23,167 nt of DNA, taken from NCBI GenBank assembly GCA_034696485.1, contig JAQIWT010000330.1, positions 1-23,167 of the forward strand, written 5' to 3'. The translations under genes were made by a program, and so were the position numbers. Below the pieces are notes generated by a model. It saw only the letters and a program-made list of their open reading frames with translations. It had not been told where the DNA came from and searched no databases. This DNA is from Isohypsibius dastychi (lineage: Eukaryota; Tardigrada; Eutardigrada; Parachela; Isohypsibiidae). Position 1 is the first letter of the stretch. Every line of letters begins with the position of its first letter. Below are positions 1-9,807 of the stretch, one piece after another.

Positions 1-199
1 TGATTTGGAACTGAAATATCAGTGCGTCAATTCAAGCGTTTTTAACACACTGCGTCAGTCCACCTCGTTTACTGGTACAGGCGCGTTATCGAAGCAAGCA
101 TACTTTCGTTCTATTTGATCCACAGATTGTGCGCATCACACTTAAGTATAACAACATTGTCTCTGACATCTTTTGATTCATCACATTAGAGGGTGGAAT
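1..199. other. left flank, no gene seen
   Basis: Unique-looking sequence with no recognisable coding exon. Its only notable part is the last 8 bases (192-199, GGTGGAAT), which are repeated exactly at 426-433 as the target-site duplication of the next element. Confidence 0.6.
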
Positions 200-425
200 C
201 AGTGACGCGCAAGGGGTCCAGACTTCTCGGGGGTGGGGTCCGGCAAGACCAAGCGGGCACGTTACCATGCGGAGGAGGCGGACCGCCAAATTAAGTCATT
301 TTTCATTACGCCTGTTACAGAAGCCGTTACATAATTTGGCAATCCGCCAGCCCCGCATGGTAACGTGTTCGCTTGGTCGTGCCGGACCCTACCCTCGAGA
401 CGTCTGGACCCCTTGCGCGTCACTG
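200..425. mobile_element. hAT-type foldback MITE, 226 bp
   Basis: The two ends are CAGTGACGCGC (200-210) and its exact reverse complement (415-425). The whole element is a near-palindrome: arms of about 93 bp (201-293 and 332-424) pair with a few mismatches around a loop of about 40 bp. It is flanked by a perfect 8-bp direct repeat, GGTGGAAT (192-199 and 426-433). An 8-bp target duplication with CAGTG-type termini is the signature of the hAT superfamily. No transposase frame is present, so it is a non-autonomous element mobilised in trans. Arm divergence suggests it is not brand new. The short ORFs inside are by-products of the palindrome. Confidence 0.85.
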
Positions 426-595
426 GGTGGAATGTATGGGAGGTTGTTTCAGTAACCCTTCGCAGTATATTGGCTTGACGGATTTCGTTTGACAAAATTG
501 ACCGTATTAGTAAAGACATGGAGCCAGAAAAGCTAATTACCTGCCGATGGAAAATAATTACCAATTTTAACAGCAAATGAGGCAATTCCTATTGA

Positions 596-612
596 CCCCC
601 CCCCCCCCCCCC
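596..612 (+). repeat. poly-C homopolymer, 17 C
   Basis: Seventeen consecutive C residues. Seen directly, though the true length is uncertain because such runs are prone to sequencing and assembly error. Confidence 0.8.
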
Positions 613-751
613 ATTTTGTAATATCACCGGTACCGTGAAGTCAGGGCGGGACCCCGCGAAACCATCACTGAGTGAGCATGGTAGCTCACCAAACTTGATC
701 CAGTTAAGCAATATTTCTGTACGGTATGGTCGAGCATCGTGCCATGACTTT

Positions 752-950
752 TCGTAGGCCACATTTCGTAGTGCGAATTTTCGTAGTAGAAAATTTGTTG
801 TCAGACTCTTCGTAGTCAACAAATCTCGTAGTCTGCTAACCTCGTAGGCAAGAGGTTTCGTGGTTGAAAAATGGGAGTTTCGTACTGTAGTTGGAGTTTT
901 CGAAGTCATCACCCGTTGTCTGCGTATTTCGTAGTCCAGAGTTTTCGTAG
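752..950 (+). repeat. degenerate 15-16 bp TCGTAG array
   Basis: The core TCGTAG or a one- to two-base variant starts at 752, 766, 781, 810, 826, 842, 858, 880, 900, 929 and 945. Steps are 14, 15, 29, 16, 16, 16, 22, 20, 29 and 16, that is about 15-16 bp or its double. Bases between the cores vary, so this is either an old minisatellite or a cluster of sites for one binding protein. The array ends exactly where the inverted repeat at 952 begins. Isolated copies of the core occur at about 2535 and 3139. Confidence 0.7.
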
Positions 951-951
951 T

Positions 952-1137
952 TACTCCGTTCTGCCGATCAAGTGGTACCAAACAAACTTGAATCAGAAAA
1001 TCCATGCCAGGGCATGCATCCTGTTGCTGCAAAGGCAGCAATCCAAACAACACTTTACAGTACCCGCAGTCCTCGTGCCTGCGCTTGATTTCCTAAATCA
1101 AGTTTGTTTGGTACCACTTGATCGGCAGAACGGAGTA
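952..1137. repeat. 40-bp perfect inverted repeat around 106 bp
   Basis: Bases 952-991 (starting TACTCCGTTCTGCC) are the exact reverse complement of 1098-1137. The 106-bp spacer shows no coding potential. No clear target duplication was found next to the arms. It could be the terminal repeats of a small DNA element or a cruciform-forming palindrome. Two overlapping ORFs on opposite strands here encode the same short peptide (residues QVCLVPLDRQNGV) purely because of the symmetry. Confidence 0.8.
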
Positions 1138-1181
1138 CTCCAAATACGAACTGTACTGATGCCACCGCACTTGGCTCGCCA

Positions 1182-1245
1182 AATCACGGTAGAAAATATG
1201 CCAGAAAAAATCAAGAGATTTTTTCATATCATAGCTACCGTGATT
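1182..1245. repeat. nested hairpin
   Basis: AATCACGGTAG at 1182-1192 pairs with 1235-1245. Inside it, AAAAAATC (1205-1212) pairs with GATTTTTT (1217-1224) across a 4-base loop. There is no U-rich tail or gene end beside it, so I do not call it a terminator. It may be the remnant of another foldback element. Confidence 0.55.
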
Positions 1246-3415
1246 ATGTGCGAATGGACTGAATCTATTTTCTTCTTGTCTGCAGCTGCGGCAGTTCCAT
1301 CTAATCATGCCAGACATTTTTTGCGTCGATGAATTGCGTACTAACCGGATGTTAGTAGCATCTGTTGTGGTCTGGCATTCAGGGAGCACCTTCCATCTGA
1401 CCTTTCCCTCTTACTCGAAAAAAATTGTTTTTGTGTTTGATGAGCTTTTCTGGTTTTCCAGGCTGTTGCGCTGTCCCAGCAGCGTCATTACAGATAATTC
1501 ATGAGTATGAAAGGAAAGGGGTAATGTTCTGAGGTGCCCTAGTTCATGTTGAGCTTTACAGTTAGTTCTGACACGACCGTTTGACGACAAAGAATTCAGA
1601 TATTGGCTTCTATTCTGCAGACATAAATTCCCAATCCATTCAAAAAATTCTGTCCGAAAATACGAATTGTAAATGTCATGTGAACACCGTTGCCAGACCC
1701 AAGAAATCTTAATGGAGCTCGCTGATTGAATCTAAAAAAAATTCAACTTATGAATAAACGCGTGTTGGTGAACCTGCTGCCATCGTTGAACTTTCGCTGA
1801 AAAATTCATCGAGGTGCAAAACTGTTTTCGCGTTACGTTGTTTTGTCTGGTGTAATGTGGTATCGATTGGTGACGCACTGGGTTGGTAATTTGAGGTATG
1901 GTTTTTTTCTTTCTTTGGTGAAAGCAATTATGAAGACTTGTGAGTTTGGTTGGTTTTGTGAAGGTCACCAATGGTTTGGTGAGGTGATGCTGTTGTGAAG
2001 TGGTCATGCGACCCCCAGTCTCAACCATTTAACTGGACCTTGCACCATTGAGAGTGGATTTTACAAGATGCTGCCCGGTTCGTTCTCGAATTGAGTCATG
2101 CTTTATTAGACCCTAGAAGGCCATTGCTAAGTTCTTGATAAGTCTTTGGTTCCAGCTCAATGCCGGCTTGCAATCCTCGAGCTTTGTGCGACATTTAAAT
2201 ATTCTGTGAAACATTCAGCAACACACTTCTGAAACGGGGAAACCTCCTATCCACCCCTTCTCCATCGAGCATTAGCGACGGCCTAATACATTACCGCGCT
2301 TTCATTTTCAAACGCGACTCTCCTTCTTGAATCGACAGCCATTTAGTTTACAAAACATTTGTTTTCGGCCCGATTTATTGCCTGGCGTGGAAGATTTTTT
2401 ATTGCGTAGAAGATTATTTATAGCCCCGCTACTATCTCATTCGCCGCGGCGGCGTTTCGTAAGCGAAATTTCGAAGTGCAGTTTGTGCAGCGGAGGAGTT
2501 CTGGAGTTGCGAAGAATGGTAGTTAGCGAACTTCGTAGCGGCGACATATTATAGTGTACAGTATAATCCTGCTAGATGGGCGAGCTTTGGCAACCTCTCT
2601 AGCGAGTGAAATCACAACAAAACTCTTCTAGCGAGGGCCTGTGTCGTCACAAAATCCAGAATTTGACCTTTCGGTTTTGCGATTTAAAAACAGCACCAAA
2701 TAATGAAATCAGCGAGTTTCATAAGAAGCCCGTCCTCGGACTTAATTCCACCCCAGAATCAGAAAACCGAAGAGCAGAAAACGGGAGTCTTTTCGGGTTC
2801 GAATGCAGAGACATGATTTCATCGCAAGAACCCTCCATTGACCTGACCATGAACGTTCAACTCGACGTAAGCATTTGAAAGCCTCTGCCACGTTTTTCGA
2901 TCGTTCGGAAGTGGAGGGCTTCTAGTTTGGAATGGTTTGTTCAATTTCGAAATAACAACAAATCCAGTGGTGGATGATTGAGTCGAAATGATAAGGTGGT
3001 CGACTACCCTTGTAGCGAAAATCCCCTGGTTTACCTAAATGCCAGACCCTCAGTTAAAAATGGCATCATGTCACAACTACGACACGATTTGTAACTACCA
3101 CTCTAGCGAGTAACCCTTCTAATCAGGAGATACTGTATTTCGTAGTTGGATGATTTCAAGCAAGGGCAGTTGGGTTCGTTACAGTTGTTCGATATAGACA
3201 TACTAGACAAGAGATGCTTAGATCAATGATCGGCTGCGTTCAAGCTGAAAATGCCGATATACAAAATCGATAACGAAAAATACGTTGAACCAGAAGTAGC
3301 ATCTTATGATGGTAAGATGGTGCGATTGCTCGTTCTGGACATGGAAATTGACTCAAGAAACATTTTCAAAGATATTGAAACGTGGTTAACAATTCGGGAT
3401 CGAAAATAATCTCCG
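1246..3415. other. intergenic, no confident gene
   Basis: Open frames are short and resemble nothing I recognise. Positions 1880-2000 are rich in G and T (TTTGGT repeats), which produces a spurious minus-strand ORF. The sub-motif TCTAGCGAG recurs at about 2599, 2627 and 3102. A frame from 3251 to 3409 (ATG to TAA, 52 codons before the stop) looks protein-like and is in the same frame as the candidate exon at 3416, but is cut off from it by the TAA; see the findings. Confidence 0.5.
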
Positions 3416-4057
3416 ATGAATTTATGCATTACGAATAATCTCTTCAAGTTTGAAAACAACATTGTTGATACTACAGTAACTGAAAGGCATCCATTCAATG
3501 ATCCATGTCGGTAGGTATAAGAGAACCAAAAGTCGCCAACCAAATATCGTTTCCGTGGATGTCGTTCTTCTGAGACATTCAGTGATACATTCAGTGATTT
3601 TGGAAACGGCTGCTGAACGCCCGTATCGTGCTAACAAGGGATAAAAATCGAAGGCGGGGGACGGGGATTCATTGCCAGTTTGTTCACGAATGCCGGTCCA
3701 ACCCGCCGCAAGCGCGCTACCTCCGCTAGTGAAAACTTGCAGGAGTAAGATGAAAATATACGACCACAAGCTTGGAAAACTTCCGAAAATACCGAAGCTC
3801 ATACTCGGACTGGCATGTATCCTGCTCACAATCAAATCACACCTTTTCGTAATGTTGAGTCCGTTTCAGAAAGTCATAATAAGAACATCTCGATCAATTT
3901 CTTTCAATCGAACGGTAAGTGGGCGAACCGCTATCTTGTGTGTAAAAATTTGCGCCTTCAACTAATGACGATCTCTCGACCTTCTCACACATGACACCAG
4001 AATCATTCTCTTGAAAGTGCCATCCGAAATCACGATGAAGCGTATCTTTATCAATAA
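3416..4057 (+). CDS. candidate small membrane protein, 3 exons, possibly a pseudogene tail
   Basis: Not recognised. Three plus-strand pieces join in phase: 3416-3510 (ends ..TGT CG, donor GTAGGT), 3743-3914 (acceptor TTGCAG, donor GTAAGT) and 4001-4057 (acceptor CACCAG, ends in TAA). The product would be 107 aa. A hydrophobic stretch (LILGLACILLTI) follows a lysine-rich segment and precedes two overlapping N-glycosylation sequons (NRT, NHS), the layout of a type II membrane protein stem. It converges on the 3' end of eEF2, 140 bp away. Against it: no family match, freedom in choosing splice sites, in-frame stops just upstream (TAA at 3407-3409, TGA at 3227-3229), and a 137-codon open frame on the opposite strand (3422-3835). 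It may be a 3' fragment of a decayed gene. Confidence 0.25.
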
Positions 4058-4197
4058 TCATAAATGGAAGAAACAAAACATGAGACAACGACGTATGACA
4101 TAAAAAACCCCATTATCAATAAGCGAAGAAAAAGAAATGCTAAACAATATCAAGCGCAGAAACTTCCATAAAACCAGCCGGAAACCTCATCCATAAC

Positions 4198-7100
4198 TTA
4201 GAGTTTATCCAAATAGTTATCCAAACTGGGGATGCCCTCCTTCAATCCCTTTCGTTTCCGGGTCGTTGCAATCACTTCAGCGGGCTTGGTTTTCGGGTCG
4301 AATGGGTCTCCGGGCAAAATCTGCCAATGGTCAAACACACACTGCGGGAAAGCTTGTCCTCCCGTATTCGAGCGCAAATCCGCCGTGAAACCAAACGACT
4401 CATTGACCGGCAAATAGGCCTTGACGACAAACATGGGTGTTCCGATAGTTTGTGACTCTTCAATAACATGACCACGACGACGATTGAGTACACCATAGAT
4501 GCCACCAACAGCCGACTCGGGACACTGAATCTCGACCAAATAGACGGGCTCCATGAGACGAGGTGCAGCGGTCAGCATGCAGGCATATAAGCAGCGACGA
4601 GCAGTTGGGATAATCTGGCCACCACCACGATGGATAGCGTCGGCGTGCAGAGTGACATCGTGAACGTTGAAGCGAATGCCACGGCAATTCTCCTCGCATA
4701 GAACTCCCTCCTTGGTAGCCCACTAAATAAAAACCAGGTTAGAAAACGAAATAACATAAGCCAGAAATCTCGCACGAAAAATTACTGAAAAACTAGAACT
4801 CTCATGAGCTTCAATCAGAATGAATAGAAAACAGAACAAGGAGAAATCACTTCGGAAAAGAAAAATCCCAAGCAAAGAATACTTATTGAAATTGGCCCAC
4901 TAAACGACAAATAACAAAACACGAAAGAAAAATAAACGACAAGTTAAAACAATTCAACTGCATTTGAAATCATCAACAAAACAGAAAAACTCTAAAACGA
5001 ATGAATCAGAATAAACAAAAAACAGAGCAAGAAAAAACCACCTCGAAAAACAAAAAAAAATCAATTAAAATTTACCGAAGTAATCTCAAACCGGAAATAA
5101 GGAAAAATGTTTTGAAAAGCAATTAAATATTTTTGTTAGATAATTTATCTTCAAAATCAACAAATTTCAATTCAGTCGTGGTCCAAAAATTTCTGTAGAA
5201 AAATTCCAACACAACGGAAAAATCTCCGGAGTATTTATCATCAGAAACTCGCATCCGGTCGATCACCAGTCCAGGCAACGTTTAAATAAACTCAGAACTC
5301 AAACTAATAAACAATCGAAAGTACATTACTCTTCAGAACAAAAAAATCTACACGGACCAAAATTAAAAATTTAGTACAAAATAAAATAATATTCAGATAA
5401 AACAAATAAATGGAAGCAGCTTGAGTGAATTTTCAGTTAAAACGAATTTCATGAAATAAAATCCAGATTTCTTCAACTCCCAAGAAAAACTTCAAACAGT
5501 TCAAAAAACCAACCTGGAATCCAGCGACACACGAGTCCTTGATCTCATTCAGATACTGCACTCCCTTGGTCACATCCATCAACAAATTCGGTCCACTAGT
5601 GTCAGGGCCAAAGCACCAAATCTTTCGTGCCTCTCCAATCTCATAATTGAATTTATCCGCCAACAATCGTCCGCGAATCTTGAAATCCTGCTTGGCCGTA
5701 ATATCTCCATTATCAATATCCTCAGCCAGACCGTCGGGCATGGGGACGGCCTTCATGTAGAGACGATTGTGTTTGTTCGGCGATTTGCTCAGACACACTT
5801 CCGTCGACTCCTCCGAGACGGTTTCACGGTAAGAAACGACGGGATCCGAGGTCTTGATGGGAATACACGCGTGATCCTCCTCCAAATCCTTCAGGCAAAT
5901 TTCCAAATGCAACTCTCCGGCACCGGCGATAATGTGCTCTCCACTCTCCTCGATGATACATTGCACCATGGGATCAGACTTGGCCAGACGTTTCAGACCT
6001 TCTACCAACTTGGGCAAATCAGCAGGGTTCTTCGGCTCGACGGCAACTCGCACGACGGGGGAAACACTGCAACAAAGAAAAATATTAGAAAAGCCGACCA
6101 AGACTGAAGCGGAAAGACAAGGAATCAACTTTCGGTTCAATTTCAGAATCTTCCATGGAACTTCTCGTGACAATTTTTAAATAAATATTCGAACTGGAAC
6201 ATCAACTCAAATCGTTCGAGATCACCTGGAAAAACCATTCTTCACTTCCAGAACAAAGAAAAACTGGAGATTCAGTTCCAAATTAAAACGAATTCATCAG
6301 AAAATTTTCTTAGAACTGAGCAGTTCTCCACTCTTCAAAACAAAGAATATCAAACAGAAGAAAGAACACAAACAACTCAACTTGTACAAACAACTTCACA
6401 TGTTTTTCTACCGAGCAGAAACAAGCCTTTCCAATCTGACTTCCGGTCTCGAAGATTCAAACCATGCCTCGAAATTCTGATCTGTTCTCATATCTCTCGT
6501 TTTTTTACCAAATTCTCGACAAATCTTCAGTTGACTAACCTCAAACCCCGAATTACCAAAACAAAATGCGATGTTTGAGTCTAAACTTCCGGTGCGGGTA
6601 ATATTTACCTGAATTTCATAACCTTCAAGTTGTGGGCATCCTTGAAAGTGGTGATGGTTCCAGTCTTGACCAAAAACTGATCGACACCGACAAGTCCGCA
6701 AATGTTACCACAGGGGACATCCTCAATGGCTTCCGTGTTACGGCCCATCATCAGGACAGTTCGCTGAATCGACTTCTCATACAAGTCATCCTTCTTTCCT
6801 GGCACGTAATTCGGTCCCATGATACGGACTTTCTGGCCAGTGCTGACAATTCCGGCGAAGACACGACCAAAAGCGTAGAATCGGCCCTTGTCGGTGGTGG
6901 GGACCATCTTACTGATGTACATCATCAGGGGTCCGTTCGGGTCACACGTCTTGATGGCAACTGCAGCTTCATCGTCGAATGGTCCTTCATACAGCAATTC
7001 CATTCTAAATAACAACAGATATCCGGTTGAAAAAGTGACCAAAAACCAATCAGGGAATCTACCAGTAATTTCAAAACAAACCAACTTCCGGTTGAAAATA

Positions 7101-9807
7101 AGTAATCATGGTCCTTTAAAAAAATCATTTTCCAATAATCTATCAAAAGACTCCTTCAAAAGCAGCTTATGAAAGATAGCACGACATCGAATAACTAATC
7201 AAATCCAAAGATATCAACAGAAAAAACCACATTTCTGAAAATTTATCAAAAACTAATTAATCATCCAATATTTAATCGAAAATCAATCAACCGGTATTGA
7301 AAAGTAAAATTCAAAATCTATTCAACAATCCTCACCGTAAAACAAACTCAAATTACCAAAACTCAGTGAATCTACCAAATATTTCAAAAAAAGAACAACT
7401 TCCGGTTGAAAATAATTATGTTACTCTGAAAAAAATTCCCAATAATTTCTAATAATTTTTTCTTCTGCAACGCAAGAATGATATCAAAAATCAAATACAA
7501 ATATACCAACAGAAAAAAACCACATTTCTGAAAATTCATCAAAAACAAATGAAGTTGTTAATTTCTCGAAAATCTATCAACCGGCATTAAAAAGTAAAAT
7601 TCAAAATCCTTTCAACAATCCTCACCTGTATTTCTGGGCAGTAACAGGTGATGGGAGATGGATGGTGATCATCTGGAAGAGGACATCTCCAGCCGGAAGC
7701 CACTTCTGCAAAATGGCGCGCAACAAGTGCTTTCCCTCCTTCTCGCGATCATCCTGTTTCATTTCAATCTTCAACTTCTCGCACATCTTGAACACATCCT
7801 CCTTGTTATATTTCATCACGGCGTCAAACATCTTGAAGATGGGATCCAAGACGAACATGCAGAAAGCGCGCTGAAATTCCTTATCCTCCTTGCTCTTGGA
7901 CCACTTCTTGGTTTTCGGGTTATAAAAGTTCTCTCCCCACAACTTGTTCATCAGCTTCTCCAAATCAATTCCAAACTTGACGGCGTACATCTCGGCGAAC
8001 TGTTTCAAGGTGAAGGCCCATCCGTGGAGGCCAGATCCGAATCCGCAGTTTCCTCGAGAAGGATCGATTTTAATATCTCCCATCGGGCCGGATTCGTCAG
8101 AGTACGTCGCGATGATGACGTTGATATTTTCGACGATTCGAGAGAAAGTCTGGTAGAGATCTTCCTGCTCGAGTTGGAGTTCGAGGAGAGCGCGATCCAT
8201 CTTGTTCATGAAGAGAATGGGCTTGATTCGCTCGGCGATCGCTTGACGCAAGACAGTTTCCGTTTGCACGCAGACACCTGGAAAGAAAACAAAAAATTAG
8301 TTCACATTTTTTTTAAAAATATGAAAATTCATAAAAATTCAAAGTATCAAAAATTGATAAAGACTGGAATTATTCCCCACGCGAAAATATTTCAAAAACC
8401 ACACATCATTCCGTCCGTTATTCAATTCATTCTTGTCGAACAGTTGAATGTAGGGAAAATATTCGAAATCATAAAGTATATTCCAAAAACAGGAGATGCG
8501 GTGAACCCTGAATTTTTAGCGTGAGATTCTGACGAGATTTAATATTTAAGGATTCTGTTGTAAAAAAGTTCAAGACGTACCGCTGACGGCATCGACGACA
8601 ACGAGAGCACCGTCGGTAACGCGAAGAGCTGCTGTCACTTCACTCGAGAAATCGACGTGACCTGGAGAGTCGATCAAGTTGATGAGGAAACCTCGGTACT
8701 TTTCCTTGTCGATTTGGTTGTCTCCTTTGACGAGTTGGGCATCAGACTCGGAGAGCTCGAAGTACATGGAAATGGCGCTGGAAAAAACAAACAAATATTG
8801 ACATTTTGTTTCACATCCGGTCTGAGAAAAATTAAATCAACCAAAAAAAGAATACATAAGAAAAACTGAATAAATTCCATCAACAGAGAATACAGCGAAC
8901 TCGATCAAATACTAAAACGGACACCAAAAAAACGGAATATTCCTTACGTCGATTTGATGGTAATACATCGTTCCTGTTCGTCTTTTCGCGTGTCGGTGAA
9001 TCGCATTTCTCCGGCTTTCGATTGAGCAATGATACCGGCTTTCGATACCTGCATGAAAACAGATTTCAATAAATATTCAAGCACATTCCCCCAGCAAACC
9101 GGAAATGGAATTCTTACCAAAGAATCGGTCAACGTGGACTTTCCGTGGTCGACATGGGCAATGACGGACATGTTTCGGATGTTGGTCTTCTTGTCCATCA
9201 TCCCTCGGACTTCGTCAATGGTAAAGTTCACCTGAAATCACAAAAGTATGGTTAAGAACCCAACGTGGAAAAATCTACTTCCGCTTCACGGAAAATCACT
9301 TCGCACCATCTGCAACCACACTTCATCAGCAAAAAACGCTCCTATGTATATCAAAACTCATGGTTGTTTTGGTCACAATCCAAGTTTTGAACCAAATATC
9401 GACAAATTCACGGGAAGTTTTTGCCACGTGTTAAGATTTACGATTGCGAAATTACAAGGGAAGCAACATCCTCCTTTGGAAACTGACACATTTCGACTCA
9501 AATCGTAACATTATGAATGTTTCCCTATTAGAAGCACTGATTTTTAGCCAATATCAACCGTCAATCTTCTCAGGAAACCTCAAAAACTGAAGAAGTCTCA
9601 AGGTTAGATTTTACTGCATGGAAAAGTTCCCTGTCCCTTCACTTCTCCCCTGTCGCCTCGATCTACCTTAAACGACGAATTCCAAAGCTCAGAAAAAACA
9701 GAAATTATTTCGCTATAGAGGCCACAAGAACGACGGTCCGAATTGAAAAGCTGTTCCTCCAAAAATTGAACGAAAATCTTTCTTCGAAATCGACTGTTTC
9801 TTACCAT
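4198..9807 (-). CDS. EEF2: translation elongation factor 2 (eEF2)
   Basis: GTPase that drives ribosomal translocation in the cytosol. Coding exons (minus strand): 9805-9807, 9118-9231, 8948-9048, 8581-8777, 7626-8277, 6609-7004, 5514-6066, 4198-4722. The phases close to 846 aa, a normal length for animal eEF2. Motifs: G1 AHVDHGKST (residues 26-34), [14 protein letters not shown], the switch threonine T57 in RFTDTRKDE (the site that eEF2 kinase phosphorylates in vertebrates), and the diphthamide loop with H703 (codon 4630-4632) in [11 protein letters not shown]. The C-terminus NYLDKL is the canonical end. The start codon is a 3-base coding piece followed by a donor (ATG|GTAAGA); exon 2 begins GTG AAC after TTTCAG, giving the family N-terminus MVNFTIDEV. 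The intron 7 donor is the less usual GTTGGT. There is no frameshift or internal stop. I saw no AATAAA just downstream of the stop. Confidence 0.97.
4723..5513 (-). other. eEF2 intron 7 with internal duplication
   Basis: 791-bp AT-rich intron. The real acceptor (TTATTTAG|TGGGC, at 4723) has a look-alike at about 4899 (CGTTTAG|TGGGC). The roughly 170 bp next to each also show patchy similarity (for example AAAACAGAACAAGGA near 4830 and AAAACAGAGCAAGAA near 5020, plus-strand reading). I infer a diverged tandem duplication of the intron's 3' part. No other gene is seen in it. Confidence 0.45.
6067..6608 (-). other. eEF2 intron 6
   Basis: 542-bp AT-rich intron with donor GTAAAT and acceptor TTGCAG. 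It carries two copies of the dispersed 9-mer ACTTCCGGT (6439-6447, 6585-6593). No nested gene is seen. Confidence 0.8.
7045..7626 (-). repeat. tandem duplication in eEF2 intron 5 including the 5' splice site
   Basis: Two diverged copies of about 270-290 bp, roughly 7045-7336 and 7357-7626. Shared blocks include CAACTTCCGGTTGAAAATA (7082 and 7396), CCACATTTCTGAAAATT (about 7227 and 7520), AAAGTAAAATTCAAAATC (about 7301 and 7591) and CAACAATCCTCACC (7323-7336 and 7613-7626). The last block holds the true donor of exon 5 (AG|GTGAGGATTG, G at 7625). The other copy therefore preserves a second GGTGAGGATTG donor at 7335, and the similarity stops at the exon edge. Confidence 0.8.
8278..8580 (-). other. 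eEF2 intron 4
   Basis: 303-bp AT-rich intron with donor GTACGT and acceptor TTTCCAG. The plus-strand ORF crossing it is an antisense shadow of exon 5. Nothing else is seen. Confidence 0.8.
9232..9804 (-). other. eEF2 intron 1, directly after the start codon
   Basis: 573-bp intron with donor GTAAGA and acceptor TTTCAG. No coding sequence or recognisable snoRNA lies within it. Its position right after ATG makes it a candidate site for promoter-proximal regulatory elements. Confidence 0.8.

Noticed and set aside
589-1332. Overlapping long ORFs on both strands (589-1053 minus, 871-1332 plus)
   Set aside because: They share a peptide only because of the 40-bp inverted repeat, cross a C run and the TCGTAG array, and match no family.
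1732-2028. Minus-strand ORF rich in Thr, Gln and His
   Set aside because: Produced by a GT-rich plus-strand tract; composition is low-complexity with no homology.
3422-3835. 137-codon minus-strand ORF with a hydrophobic segment
   Set aside because: Not recognised, no splice partners found, and it overlaps the candidate plus-strand exons. Kept only as an argument against certainty there.
5168-5250. Possible C/D snoRNA in eEF2 intron 7 (CTGATGA and CTGA on the minus strand, about 65 bp apart)
   Set aside because: The C box has C instead of a purine at its first position, there is no terminal stem next to the boxes, and no guide match could be tested by eye.
7658-8524. 288-codon plus-strand ORF
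   Set aside because: Antisense shadow of eEF2 exon 5 plus intron 4. The minus strand carries the conserved eEF2 protein.
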